In this document: positions 1-7,578 of the stretch, piece after piece
Position numbering within the stretch: position 1 is the first letter of the stretch
Layout of the letters: every line of letters begins with the position of its first letter
Source of the DNA: Bradyrhizobium canariense
GTDB lineage: Bacteria > Pseudomonadota > Alphaproteobacteria > Rhizobiales > Xanthobacteraceae
Direction of reading: 5' to 3'
DNA length: 64,000 nucleotides
Assembly (NCBI RefSeq): GCF_018130465.1
Contig: NZ_JAFCKJ010000010.1
Coordinates: forward strand, 186,001-250,000
Notes under the pieces: generated by a model
The model's input: only the letters and a program-made list of their open reading frames with translations
The model's database searches: none
What the model was told of the DNA's origin: nothing
Translations under genes and position numbers: made by a program

Positions 1-663
1 CGACGGAGCGCCGTTCAGCCATGCCGTCAGCGGCTCAACCTGGAGATCGAGGGCGGCCTGGTAGAGATTGACCTCGACGAGCTGCCCCTTCCCGGTCTTC
101 GTCCGCGCGAGCAGAGCGGCGAGAATGCTCATGGCATAGAGCGAAGCCGCATGCTGATCGACGATGACAGCACCGACAGCGGTCGGCTCGCCATCGGCGC
201 GCCCGGTCCGCATCGCAAGGCCCGACAGCGCCTGGAGCAGGAGATCCTGTCCCGGACGATCCTTATACGGCCCATCCGATCCAAAGCCGGTTGCCACCGC
301 ATAGATCAGACCTGGATTGATCGCCTTGAGCACGTCGTAGCCGAGGCCGAGCTTGGCCATGGTGCCCGGGCGGAAATTCTCCATCACCACATCCGCGGTC
401 GCGACCAGCTTCTTCACCGCCGCGATGCCGTCGGGATGCTTGAGATCGACGGCGAGGCTACGCTTGTTGCGCCCGGTCGCCAGATGATTGACGCTGTCAC
501 CGGCGACGAAATGATTGGCCACCGCCCAGTTGCGCTGAAACGCGCCCTCGATCGGCTCGACTGCGATGACGTCGGCGCCGAGATCGGCGAGCGTCTGCGC
601 AGCCAGCGGGCCCGCGAGGTAGTGATTGAAGCTGAGGATCTTGACGCCGTCGAGCAGGTTCAT
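1..663 (-). CDS. Class III CoA-transferase (CaiB/BaiF family), partial
   Basis: N-terminal 221 residues of a CaiB/BaiF CoA-transferase; the 3' end lies beyond the left edge. These enzymes move CoA between carboxylic acids through an aspartyl-CoA thioester. The N-terminus MNLLDGVKILSF, the LAGPLAAQTLADLGADVI segment (residues 16-33) and an ENFRPGT motif (95-101) are typical, and the expected catalytic aspartate is Asp169 in VIVDQHA, the same number as in formyl-CoA transferase. The ATG at 661-663 lies 6 bases after the stop of the DapA-like gene, so the two are probably cotranscribed away from the LacI regulator. Substrate is unknown; a hydroxy- or keto-acid that links to the aldolase is an inference. 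Confidence 0.9.
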   Translation of the reverse strand, partial: MNLLDGVKILSFNHYLAGPLAAQTLADLGADVIAVEPIEGAFQRNWAVANHFVAGDSVNHLATGRNKRSLAVDLKHPDGIAAVKKLVATADVVMENFRPGTMAKLGLGYDVLKAINPGLIYAVATGFGSDGPYKDRPGQDLLLQALSGLAMRTGRADGEPTAVGAVIVDQHAASLYAMSILAALLARTKTGKGQLVEVNLYQAALDLQVEPLTAWLNGAPS

Positions 664-669
664 CCGTTC

Positions 670-1584
670 TCACCCAGTTTGAGCGGCCGCAACTGGCGCG
701 CCGCGCCACGCTAGATCGAACGTCTTGACCAGGGCGTACGCGGCCGCATCCTGCGCAGCCGGCAGCGGCAGCCGCGGCGGACGCGGACCGCCGACCGAAA
801 AACCCATATGGCCGAGCAATGCCTTGCTGCCGGCGACATAGGCCTGGCCGCCGACGAATTCGATCACCGGCAGATATCTGAGATACAGCTCGCGCGCCTC
901 CTTGATCGCCCCCTCATCGGCGACGAGGGTGAAGATGCGAACCATCTCCGACGGCACGACGTTGGAGGCGACAGCGACCCAGCCCTGCGCTCCTTCGACA
1001 AAGGATTCGAATCCGAGAATGCCGCCGAACACGGTCATCCTGTCGCCGCAGAGCCGGATGATGTCGCGCACCCGCGTCACCTCCAGCGTCGACTCCTTGA
1101 TGTAGAGACAGTTGTCGATGTCGGCGATGCGCGCCACCAGCGGCGGCTTGAGATCGACGTTGGCGGTCGCCGGGTTGTTGTAGACCATGATCGGCAGCGA
1201 GATCGCGTCCGCCACCGTCTTGTAGTGATGGACGAGTTCGTCGTCGGTCGGTGTCGAGTAGAACGGCGGAATGATCATGACGCCGTCCGCGCCCAGTTTT
1301 TCGGCGCGGCGGCTGAGGCGAACCACCTCGCGCGTGTCCTCCGCGCCGGTGCCGATCAGCACGGGCACGCGCCCGGCAGCCTCAGTGATGACGACCTCGG
1401 CCACCAGCGCTTTCTCGTCATCGTCCAGCGAGAGGAACTCGCCGGTTGAGCCGAGCGGGATCAGCCCGTGAATGCCTTCCGCGATCTGCCAGTCCACGAA
1501 CGCGCGCAGCGCCGCGACATCGACCTCGCCGGACGGCGTGAACGGGGTGATCATGACGGTGTAGGTGCCGCGAAACGACTTCAT
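670..1584 (-). CDS. DapA/dihydrodipicolinate synthase family class I aldolase or lyase
   Basis: 304-residue (beta/alpha)8 Schiff-base enzyme of the DapA/NAL family. Visible motifs are GSTGEF (45-50), Tyr135 in VYNNP and the Schiff-base Lys163 in YIKES. The family cleaves or condenses pyruvate-type substrates. True DapA is a housekeeping enzyme, whereas this copy sits in a catabolic cluster beside a CoA-transferase and is divergent from a LacI-type regulator, so a 2-keto-3-deoxy sugar acid or related 2-oxoacid aldolase/dehydratase role is more likely. No strong Shine-Dalgarno precedes the ATG. Two LacI-type palindromes lie 70-170 bases upstream, suggesting repression by the neighbouring regulator. 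Exact reaction not determinable. Confidence 0.88.
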   Translation of the reverse strand: MKSFRGTYTVMITPFTPSGEVDVAALRAFVDWQIAEGIHGLIPLGSTGEFLSLDDDEKALVAEVVITEAAGRVPVLIGTGAEDTREVVRLSRRAEKLGADGVMIIPPFYSTPTDDELVHHYKTVADAISLPIMVYNNPATANVDLKPPLVARIADIDNCLYIKESTLEVTRVRDIIRLCGDRMTVFGGILGFESFVEGAQGWVAVASNVVPSEMVRIFTLVADEGAIKEARELYLRYLPVIEFVGGQAYVAGSKALLGHMGFSVGGPRPPRLPLPAAQDAAAYALVKTFDLAWRGAPVAAAQTG

Positions 1585-1629
1585 CAGGGAACTGCCGGGC
1601 GATCGGGTGAACTCAGGGACTGGCGGCCA

Positions 1630-1648
1630 ACTGCGGAATATCCGCAGT
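1630..1648. promoter_or_regulatory. Perfect 8-base inverted repeat in the divergent control region
   Basis: ACTGCGGA, a 3-base spacer, then TCCGCAGT, lying only 5 bases from the first LacI-type palindrome and on the side of the DapA-like gene. It may be a second operator or a leader hairpin for the leftward transcript; nothing in the sequence decides between these. Confidence 0.4.
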
Positions 1649-1653
1649 GTTTA

Positions 1654-1667
1654 TGCAAACGATTGCG
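1654..1667. promoter_or_regulatory. Putative LacI-family operator 1
   Basis: TGCAAACGATTGCG is a near-palindrome with the central CG typical of LacI-family sites. It is the reverse complement (one end base different) of operator 2, centred 86 bases away, which is what a dimeric or tetrameric repressor controlling both divergent promoters would need. Confidence 0.65.
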
Positions 1668-1739
1668 TAACTGGCTCTGCATTGGGCAACACCATCCATT
1701 TTTTGAGCTTGATCCGCGCGAAATTAGCTCATAGCTTTT

Positions 1740-1753
1740 TGCAATCGTTTGCA
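1740..1753. promoter_or_regulatory. Putative LacI-family operator 2
   Basis: TGCAATCGTTTGCA has perfect TGCAA/TTGCA arms. It ends 17 bases before the ATG of the LacI-type gene, so occupancy would block that gene's expression: autoregulation is the natural inference. Confidence 0.65.
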
Positions 1754-1770
1754 GTCTATCGGCAGGTTGG

Positions 1771-2862
1771 ATGAGCGTCACGCTCAAAGATGTGGCACAC
1801 GCGGCCCGCGTTTCGATCAGCACCGCTTCTCGTGCGCTGACCGGAACGGGCCTGACCAGCGAGCGCACGCAGCAGCGCCTGACGCGCATCGCGCGTGAGC
1901 TCGGCTATCGGCCGAACCCGATCGCGCGCGGACTGAAGACCGGACAATCGCGGCTTGTCGCGCTTCTCGTGCACAACCTCACCAACGCCTCGTTTCAGGT
2001 GATGGCCGAAGTGGTGCAGGCGCGGCTGAAGGCGCTGGGGTACCAGATGCTTCTGTGCATCGGCGGCGACGACCCCAAGCAGGAGAGCGACACCCTCACC
2101 ACACTGGTCGATCATCGTATCGACGGGTTGATCGTGGTGCCCACCGGCAAGAACGGCCCGCAGCTCAAGGCGCTGGCGAAGGACGTCCCGATCGTCTGCC
2201 TGGTGCGTCGCGATGACGCAACCGATCTTGAGACCGTGCTCGCCGACGATCCGCAAGGCGCATATCTCGGCACGCGCCACTTGATCGAGCTCGGGCACAG
2301 GCGCATCGGGCTGATCGTCGGCCGCCAGGACACCACGTCCGGCCGCGAGCGCCTGTCCGGTTATGTCCGCGCGTTGCGCGAGGCAGACATCGCCAAGGAC
2401 GACACATTGATTCATGCCGGCCATTTCGAACCCGAGACCGGCGCAACCGGCGCGCGCAAGCTGCTCGACCTCTCCCGCCCGCCCAGCGCGATCTTCGTCG
2501 CCAACCACGAAGCAACGCTCGGCGTGCTGCGCGTCACCTCTGAGAGGAACATCGCTATTCCCGACGATCTCTCGCTGCTCTGCTACGAGGACATGCCCTG
2601 GTTCGAATGGCATCGTCCGGCCATCAGCATCGTGGACAATGGCGCACGCGATCTCGCCAATCTCGCCGTCGACCGGCTGCTGCAGCGCATGGATGCCAAG
2701 GGGAATGGCAATGACGGCGTTCGCGAATATCGCGTCGGCGCCCGGCTGATCAAGCGCGACTCATGCCGCCAGATCGACCCTGCGAGCAAGCCCAAGCCGT
2801 CCATCCCCAAATCCAAATCGTCTGCGGCCAAATCGTCCGCCGTGAAGCCCGCGAAGGTCTGA
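1771..2862 (+). CDS. LacI-family transcriptional regulator
   Basis: 363 residues. The N-terminal helix-turn-helix and hinge (VTLKDVAHAARVSISTASRAL, read from residue 3) is classic LacI, followed by a periplasmic-binding-protein-like effector domain from about residue 62 to 335. The protein ends in an unusual 25-30 residue Pro/Ser/Lys/Ala-rich tail not needed for the fold. It begins the rightward operon and is divergent from the DapA-like gene; the paired palindromes at 1654 and 1740 are probable binding sites. It likely senses an intermediate of the acid pathway encoded on both sides. The spacing of 3 bases to the tautomerase supports cotranscription. Confidence 0.95.
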   Translation: MSVTLKDVAHAARVSISTASRALTGTGLTSERTQQRLTRIARELGYRPNPIARGLKTGQSRLVALLVHNLTNASFQVMAEVVQARLKALGYQMLLCIGGDDPKQESDTLTTLVDHRIDGLIVVPTGKNGPQLKALAKDVPIVCLVRRDDATDLETVLADDPQGAYLGTRHLIELGHRRIGLIVGRQDTTSGRERLSGYVRALREADIAKDDTLIHAGHFEPETGATGARKLLDLSRPPSAIFVANHEATLGVLRVTSERNIAIPDDLSLLCYEDMPWFEWHRPAISIVDNGARDLANLAVDRLLQRMDAKGNGNDGVREYRVGARLIKRDSCRQIDPASKPKPSIPKSKSSAAKSSAVKPAKV

Positions 2863-2865
2863 TCG

Positions 2866-3234
2866 ATGCCCTATGTCGAAGTGCTCGCCCCGCCAGTTCC
2901 GTCCCAGCGCAGGGCCGCGCTGGCGAGGTCCGTGACCGACGGCCTGATGTCGGCGTTCGGCGTGACGGCTGACACGGTCACGCTCTATTTCCTTCCCATT
3001 GCGCCCGGCGACTACGCGCATGCCGGCACATTCGGCGCGCAGGACACCGGCCAGCGCATCCTGCTCAAGGTGCACGCGTTCCGGCGCAGCGAGGCCGAGC
3101 GCCGCGCCGCCGCCATAGCCCTGACCCGCGGCGTGTGCAGCGCCTATGGCGTACCCGGCGACGACGTCGCGGTCTATTTCCTCGACCGCGAGCGAAGCGA
3201 GGTCTCCCACGATTCCAAGCTCGCCAGCGATTGA
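2866..3234 (+). CDS. Fused two-unit tautomerase-superfamily protein
   Basis: 122 residues beginning Met-Pro, so that Pro becomes the N-terminal catalytic base after Met removal, as in 4-oxalocrotonate tautomerase. The protein reads as two 4-OT-like beta-alpha-beta units: residues 2-60 (PYVEVLAPP, then QRRAALARSVTDGL) and about 62-122 (RILLKVHAF, then RRAAAIALTRGVCSAYG). Only the first unit has the Pro-1. Fused units of about this length occur in the cis-CaaD, MSAD and TomN-type branches. A keto-enol tautomerase or hydratase step before the acyl-CoA enzymes downstream is an inference; the substrate is not known. Confidence 0.75.
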   Translation: MPYVEVLAPPVPSQRRAALARSVTDGLMSAFGVTADTVTLYFLPIAPGDYAHAGTFGAQDTGQRILLKVHAFRRSEAERRAAAIALTRGVCSAYGVPGDDVAVYFLDRERSEVSHDSKLASD

Positions 3235-3246
3235 CGGGAGCTCGCC

Positions 3247-4389
3247 ATGGACCGCTTTTACACCCAAGACCAGAAAGCCCTGCGTGAGACGGCCCGCCGT
3301 TTCGCGGAAGCGGAGATTCTGCCACGCGCCGCTGTTATCGACCGCGAGGACCGGTTCGACCGCGCGCTCTACAAGGGCATGGCCGATCTCGGCCTGTTCG
3401 GCATCTGCCTGCGCGAAGGCGCTGGCGGCGCGGGGCTCGATGCAGTGGCCGCCTGCATCGCAATGGAGGAACTGGCGCGCTGCTCCGGCGCGGTTGCCAA
3501 TGCCTTCGCGATTCCGGTCGAAGCCGTGCTGTTCTTCGACCATCATGGCACCGATGCGCACAAGGCACTGATCCCAAAACTCCTGAGCGGCGACATCATC
3601 CCGGCCACCGCCGTCTCCGAGCCCGACCACGGCTCCGATGTCGCGGGCATCCGCACCAACGCGGTGCGCGAGGGCAACGGCTGGCGGCTCAACGGCACCA
3701 AGGCCTGGGTGACGCTCGGCGGCGTCGCCGACCGCATCATGGTGTTCGCACGCACCGGCGCGGATGCAGGCCACCGCTCTATCTCCTGCCTCCTCGTCGA
3801 TGGCAGCCTGCCCGGCATCGCCCGCGGCAAGAACGAAGAGCTGCTCGGCATGCACGGCCTCGACGACTGCCAGATCACCTTCTCGGACGTGCAGCTGCCG
3901 GCCGACAGCGTGATGGGACCGGAGAACCAGGCCTTCAAGATGGCCATGAGCAATTTCAACTTCAGCCGGCTGATGATGGCCTCGATGGCGCTCGGCATGG
4001 CGCAGGCAGCCTTCGAGGACGCCACCGCCTATGCAAAGGACCGCAAGCAGTTCGGCCAGGCCATCATCGGGTTCCAGGCGGTGCAGTTCATGCTGGCGGA
4101 CATGTCCACCGACATCGCGGCTGCGCGCCTGTTGATCCACCACGCCGCACGCCTGCACGATGCCGGTGAGCCGATCGCCAAGGAGGCGGCGCAGGCAAAA
4201 CTGTTCACGACCGACATGGCGATGAAACACGTCTCCAACGCGCTCCAGATCCATGGCGGCAACGGCTATTCGCGCGAGTATCGCATCGAGCGGCTGTTCC
4301 GCGACGTGCGCCTCGCCCAGATCTACGAAGGCACCAACCAGATCCAGCGGCTCATCATCGCCCGCCAGGTCGAGAAGGAGGCCGCATGA
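3247..4389 (+). CDS. Acyl-CoA dehydrogenase
   Basis: 380-residue FAD flavoprotein of full family length that introduces an alpha-beta double bond into acyl-CoA. The three-domain pattern is visible: helical N-domain, beta-domain with AVSEPDHGSDVAGI near residue 120, and C-terminal helical domain with the DRKQFGQAI motif and IHGGNGYSREYRIERLFRDVR. The probable catalytic base is Glu361 in YEGTNQIQR. A Shine-Dalgarno GGGAG lies 6 bases before the ATG. It sits between the tautomerase and CoA-transferase genes in one operon, so it should act on the CoA ester formed by that transferase. Confidence 0.95.
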   Translation: MDRFYTQDQKALRETARRFAEAEILPRAAVIDREDRFDRALYKGMADLGLFGICLREGAGGAGLDAVAACIAMEELARCSGAVANAFAIPVEAVLFFDHHGTDAHKALIPKLLSGDIIPATAVSEPDHGSDVAGIRTNAVREGNGWRLNGTKAWVTLGGVADRIMVFARTGADAGHRSISCLLVDGSLPGIARGKNEELLGMHGLDDCQITFSDVQLPADSVMGPENQAFKMAMSNFNFSRLMMASMALGMAQAAFEDATAYAKDRKQFGQAIIGFQAVQFMLADMSTDIAAARLLIHHAARLHDAGEPIAKEAAQAKLFTTDMAMKHVSNALQIHGGNGYSREYRIERLFRDVRLAQIYEGTNQIQRLIIARQVEKEAA

Positions 4390-4405
4390 TGCGGAGCGCG
4401 CGCGC

Positions 4406-5989
4406 ATGCTGAGCATCATCACCGCGGCAGAGGCCGCAGGCCTGATCCGCGACACTGATACGCTGATCGTCGGTGGCAATGGCGGCACCGGCGCTGCCGA
4501 GGCCATCCTCGTCGCGCTGGAGCAGCTCTTCATCAGTGGCCTGGGCCCGCACAATCTGACGCTGATCAACATCACCGGCGTCGGCGCGGTGACCGAGAAG
4601 GGCCTCTGCCACCTCGCCCATGAAGGCCTGATCGCGCGCGTGATCGGCGGCAATTTCGGGCTTCAAGTGCCGTTCATGCGCCTCGTCCGCGACGAGCTGA
4701 TCGACGCCTACAACTTCCCGCAAGGGGTGATGAGCCAGCTCTGCCGCGCCATGGCGGCGAAACATCCCGGCGTGCTAACCCATGTCGGCCTCAACACCTA
4801 CATGGACCCGCGCCAGGACGGCGGCCGCATGAACAAGCGCACCACCGCGCCGCTGGTCGATTTGCTCGAGCTGCACGGCCAGTCGTGGCTGCTCTACCGC
4901 GTCCCCGCCCCGCCCGATGTCGCCATCATCCGCGGCACCTCCGCCGATGAAGACGGTTACATCAGCATGGAGCACGAAGGCACCACGCGCGAAGATCTGT
5001 CGATCGCGCAAGCCGTGCACAATGCCGGCGGCACCGTGATCTGCCAGGTGAAGCGGATCGTCAAGCGTGGCTCGATCCATCCGCAGATGGTAAAGATCCC
5101 GGGCTTCCTGATCGATCACGTCGTGCTCGAACCCGACCAGATGCAGACCTACGGCACCGTCTACGACCCGGCGCGGTGCGGCGAAACGCGTGTGCCCGAG
5201 GCGATGATCACGCCAGACCCGTTGACCGAGCGACGGGTAATCGCCCGTCGCGCCGCCTTCGAGCTGCGCCCGCGCGACATCGTCAATCTCGGCGTCGGCA
5301 TCTCCGCGATGATCCCGAATGTCGCGGCCGAGGAAGGCATCTCCGACCTGATCACGCTGACGGTGGAATCCGGCGTGGTCGGCGGCGTGCCCGGCCATGC
5401 CCGTGAGTTCGGCACCGCGATCAATCCGCGCGTCATTCTCGACCAGGCCTATCAGTTCGACTTCTATGACGGCGGCGGGCTATCCTGCGCCTTCCTCTCC
5501 TTCGCGGAGGTGGACGAAGCCGGCAACGTCAACGTCACCCGCTTCGGCGACCGCCGCGACGGCTCCGGCGGCTTCATCGACATTACACAGAATGCCAAGC
5601 GGCTGATCTTCAGCGGCACCATGACCGGCGGCAAGTTCGACATCGGCGTCGAGAACGGCCGCCTCGCGATCCGGCGCGACGGTGCGTTCCGCAAGTTCGT
5701 GCCGCAAGTTGGCCAGATCAGCTTCAGCGCCTCGCTCGCCGCGCAACGCGGCCAGCATGTCAGCTACATCACCGAGCGCGCCGTGTTCGAGCTGGAGAAC
5801 GGCAGCGTGACGCTGACCGAAATCGCGCCGGGTGTTCGGCTCGAGGAGGACATTCTCGCCCATATGGGCTTCAGGCCTAGCATCAGCCCGCAACTGAAGG
5901 ACATGGATGCGCGCATCTTCCGGTCCGGCCCGATGGGGATCGCGCAGAGCTTCAAGGCGTTGCCGGCGCGGCCGCGCAAGGTCGCCTGA
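4406..5989 (+). CDS. Class I acyl-CoA:acetate/3-ketoacid CoA-transferase
   Basis: 527 residues, containing fused alpha- and beta-type halves as in propionate CoA-transferase/YdiF. The N-terminal half has the IVGGNGGTGA loop (21-30), and the second half has the probable catalytic glutamate Glu321 in TVESGVVGG, which forms a glutamyl-CoA thioester. The start is the ATG at 4406, 16 bases after the acyl-CoA dehydrogenase stop; reading further upstream in this frame would run inside that gene. It probably activates the acid substrate of this operon. A second, class III CoA-transferase lies across the control region. Confidence 0.92.
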   Translation: MLSIITAAEAAGLIRDTDTLIVGGNGGTGAAEAILVALEQLFISGLGPHNLTLINITGVGAVTEKGLCHLAHEGLIARVIGGNFGLQVPFMRLVRDELIDAYNFPQGVMSQLCRAMAAKHPGVLTHVGLNTYMDPRQDGGRMNKRTTAPLVDLLELHGQSWLLYRVPAPPDVAIIRGTSADEDGYISMEHEGTTREDLSIAQAVHNAGGTVICQVKRIVKRGSIHPQMVKIPGFLIDHVVLEPDQMQTYGTVYDPARCGETRVPEAMITPDPLTERRVIARRAAFELRPRDIVNLGVGISAMIPNVAAEEGISDLITLTVESGVVGGVPGHAREFGTAINPRVILDQAYQFDFYDGGGLSCAFLSFAEVDEAGNVNVTRFGDRRDGSGGFIDITQNAKRLIFSGTMTGGKFDIGVENGRLAIRRDGAFRKFVPQVGQISFSASLAAQRGQHVSYITERAVFELENGSVTLTEIAPGVRLEEDILAHMGFRPSISPQLKDMDARIFRSGPMGIAQSFKALPARPRKVA

Positions 5990-5998
5990 GGGATACGC

Positions 5999-6481
5999 AT
6001 GGACACGAGCGCTCCCATCAATCTCCGTTACGAGGACATCGCGCTCGGCGCGGAGTTCGAGACCGCCGTGCACACGGTGACGGAGGCCGATATCGCAACC
6101 TTTGCCGACGTCACGCGGGACCATCATCCGCTTCATCTCGATGGTGCCTACGCGCGTTCCCGCGGCTTTCCCGCCGTGATCGGCCACGGCCTGTTCGGCC
6201 TGTCGCTGATGGAAGGGCTAAAATCGGAGCTGAAGTTGTACGAGGAGACCTCAGTCGCCTCGCTCGGCTGGGACGAGGTGCGGTTCAAGGGACCCATCGT
6301 CGCCGGCGACGCCTTGCGCGTGCGCTTTCGTTTCGTCGAGAAGCGGCCGACCAAGAATCCCGGGCGCGGCATCGTCATCGAGACCCTCGACCTTCTCAAC
6401 CAACGCGACGAGGTGGTGACGGCTGCCCGTCACATCTCGCTGATCCTGACCCGGCAAGCCGACGCGACGGCGGCCACGTGA
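5999..6481 (+). CDS. MaoC-like hot-dog dehydratase/hydratase
   Basis: 160-residue single hot-dog protein. The hydratase-2 motif appears as VTRDHHPLHLD with catalytic-type Asp41 and His46, and the following GHGLFGLSL segment is also characteristic. It would hydrate an enoyl-CoA, which fits the acyl-CoA dehydrogenase upstream. It starts 9 bases after the CoA-transferase stop and is clearly part of the operon. The exact chain length or branching of the substrate cannot be read. Confidence 0.9.
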   Translation: MDTSAPINLRYEDIALGAEFETAVHTVTEADIATFADVTRDHHPLHLDGAYARSRGFPAVIGHGLFGLSLMEGLKSELKLYEETSVASLGWDEVRFKGPIVAGDALRVRFRFVEKRPTKNPGRGIVIETLDLLNQRDEVVTAARHISLILTRQADATAAT

Positions 6482-6547
6482 CAACGACGAAGACGTCGGA
6501 CCGGAGAACGGCTCCTCTGCCACCCACGATTTGATTGGAGTATTCAG

Positions 6548-7384
6548 ATGCGACTTCCCAAGACCTTCTCCGCCCTCGCTTTGCTGGTCGGCCTTACGCA
6601 AGCGGCCGACGCCCAGACCTGTACGCCGAAAGTGCCGGCATCGAGCCTGATCGAGGCGCAGAAATGGCAAATGTCGATCAACCCGACGCTGCCGCCACAG
6701 CAATTCGTCGACGACAAGGGCGAGTTGCAGGGGCTCAATGTCGAGCTCGCCCGCGAGATCGCCAAACGCATCTGTGTCGAGCCGGTGTTCCTGCGCATGG
6801 ACTTCCCGCCGATGATCCCGGCACTGCGCTCCGGCCGCTTCGACACCATCAACACCGGCCTGTTCTGGACCGAGGAGCGTTCGAAGATGCTCTACCTCGT
6901 GCCTTACGCGCAGCAGGCGATCAGCATCTACACCGATCCAACCTCGAGCCTGAAGCTGGAGAAGTTCGAGGATCTCGCCGGCCGCGTCGTGGGCCTCGAA
7001 TCGGCGACCTACACCGAGCGCAAGGCGCGCGAGTTCAACACCGAGATGGTCGCCAAGGGCCTCAAGCCGATCGAGCTCCGCACCTTCACCACCGTCACCG
7101 CGACCTCGGCGGCGCTGCGCGCCGGCCAGCTCGAGGCCGCGCTCAACATCAACGAGACCGCCAACGCGCTCGAACAGAAGGGCATCGCCAAGATCTGGGT
7201 CCGCGACATCGCCGGCACCGACATCACCTTCGCCTTCCGCGACAAGCTGCTCGCACAAGCCTTCGCCGACGCGCTGACCGCAGCCCGCGCCGACGGTACC
7301 TATGACAAGCTGTTCGACAAGTTCGGCATGACCAAGCTGAAGGCCACGACGTTCGCTATTCGCGGCGACGGGCCGACGAACTGA
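6548..7384 (+). CDS. Family 3 extracellular solute-binding protein
   Basis: 278 residues with a signal peptide (MRLPKTFSALALLVGL, cleavage after AADA-Q near residue 22) and a SBP_bac_3 (amino-acid/polar-solute) fold, including PPMIPALRSGRFDTINTG. A GGAG Shine-Dalgarno precedes the ATG. It ends the LacI operon, but no cognate permease or ATPase follows: the next feature is a palindromic repeat and a convergent operon. It is therefore an orphan binding protein that must use a permease elsewhere, or a periplasmic enzyme-like relative. Candidate ligand is the organic acid degraded by this operon. Confidence 0.9.
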   Translation: MRLPKTFSALALLVGLTQAADAQTCTPKVPASSLIEAQKWQMSINPTLPPQQFVDDKGELQGLNVELAREIAKRICVEPVFLRMDFPPMIPALRSGRFDTINTGLFWTEERSKMLYLVPYAQQAISIYTDPTSSLKLEKFEDLAGRVVGLESATYTERKAREFNTEMVAKGLKPIELRTFTTVTATSAALRAGQLEAALNINETANALEQKGIAKIWVRDIAGTDITFAFRDKLLAQAFADALTAARADGTYDKLFDKFGMTKLKATTFAIRGDGPTN

Positions 7385-7413
7385 GGAACGGGCGCGCCTG
7401 CCACATTCACCGC

Positions 7414-7563
7414 CGTCATCCCCGCGCAACCGCGAAGCGGTTGTCGCTGGAGGTGCGAGCCTTGCGATGCAACAGCATCGCAAGGTGAAGCCTCGAAGGA
7501 TGAGCTACGGGCGCTCGCAGCCCATCCTTCGAGGCGCGCAAGAGCGCGCACCTCAGGATGACG
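7414..7563. repeat. Nested, multi-hairpin palindromic repeat element
   Basis: A 150-base cloverleaf-like element between convergent genes. Paired arms seen: outer CGTCATCC (7414-7421) with GGATGACG (7556-7563); GAGGTGCG (7450-7457) with CGCACCTC (7547-7554); hairpin 7427-7443 (7-base arms, GAA loop); hairpin 7460-7485 (11-base arms, AACA loop); hairpin 7491-7534 (12-base arms around CTCGAAGGAT). Ends reading CCTCAGGATGACG are familiar from Bradyrhizobium/Rhodopseudomonas intergenic repeats (from memory). It probably also serves as a bidirectional terminator for both flanking operons. Confidence 0.8.
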
Positions 7564-7578
7564 ATTGAGCTCGTGGCA

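Noticed and set aside
2761-4653. 630-codon open frame on the reverse strand
   Set aside because: Antisense to LacI, tautomerase, acyl-CoA dehydrogenase and CoA-transferase genes with clear motifs; a GC-rich shadow frame with low-complexity protein.
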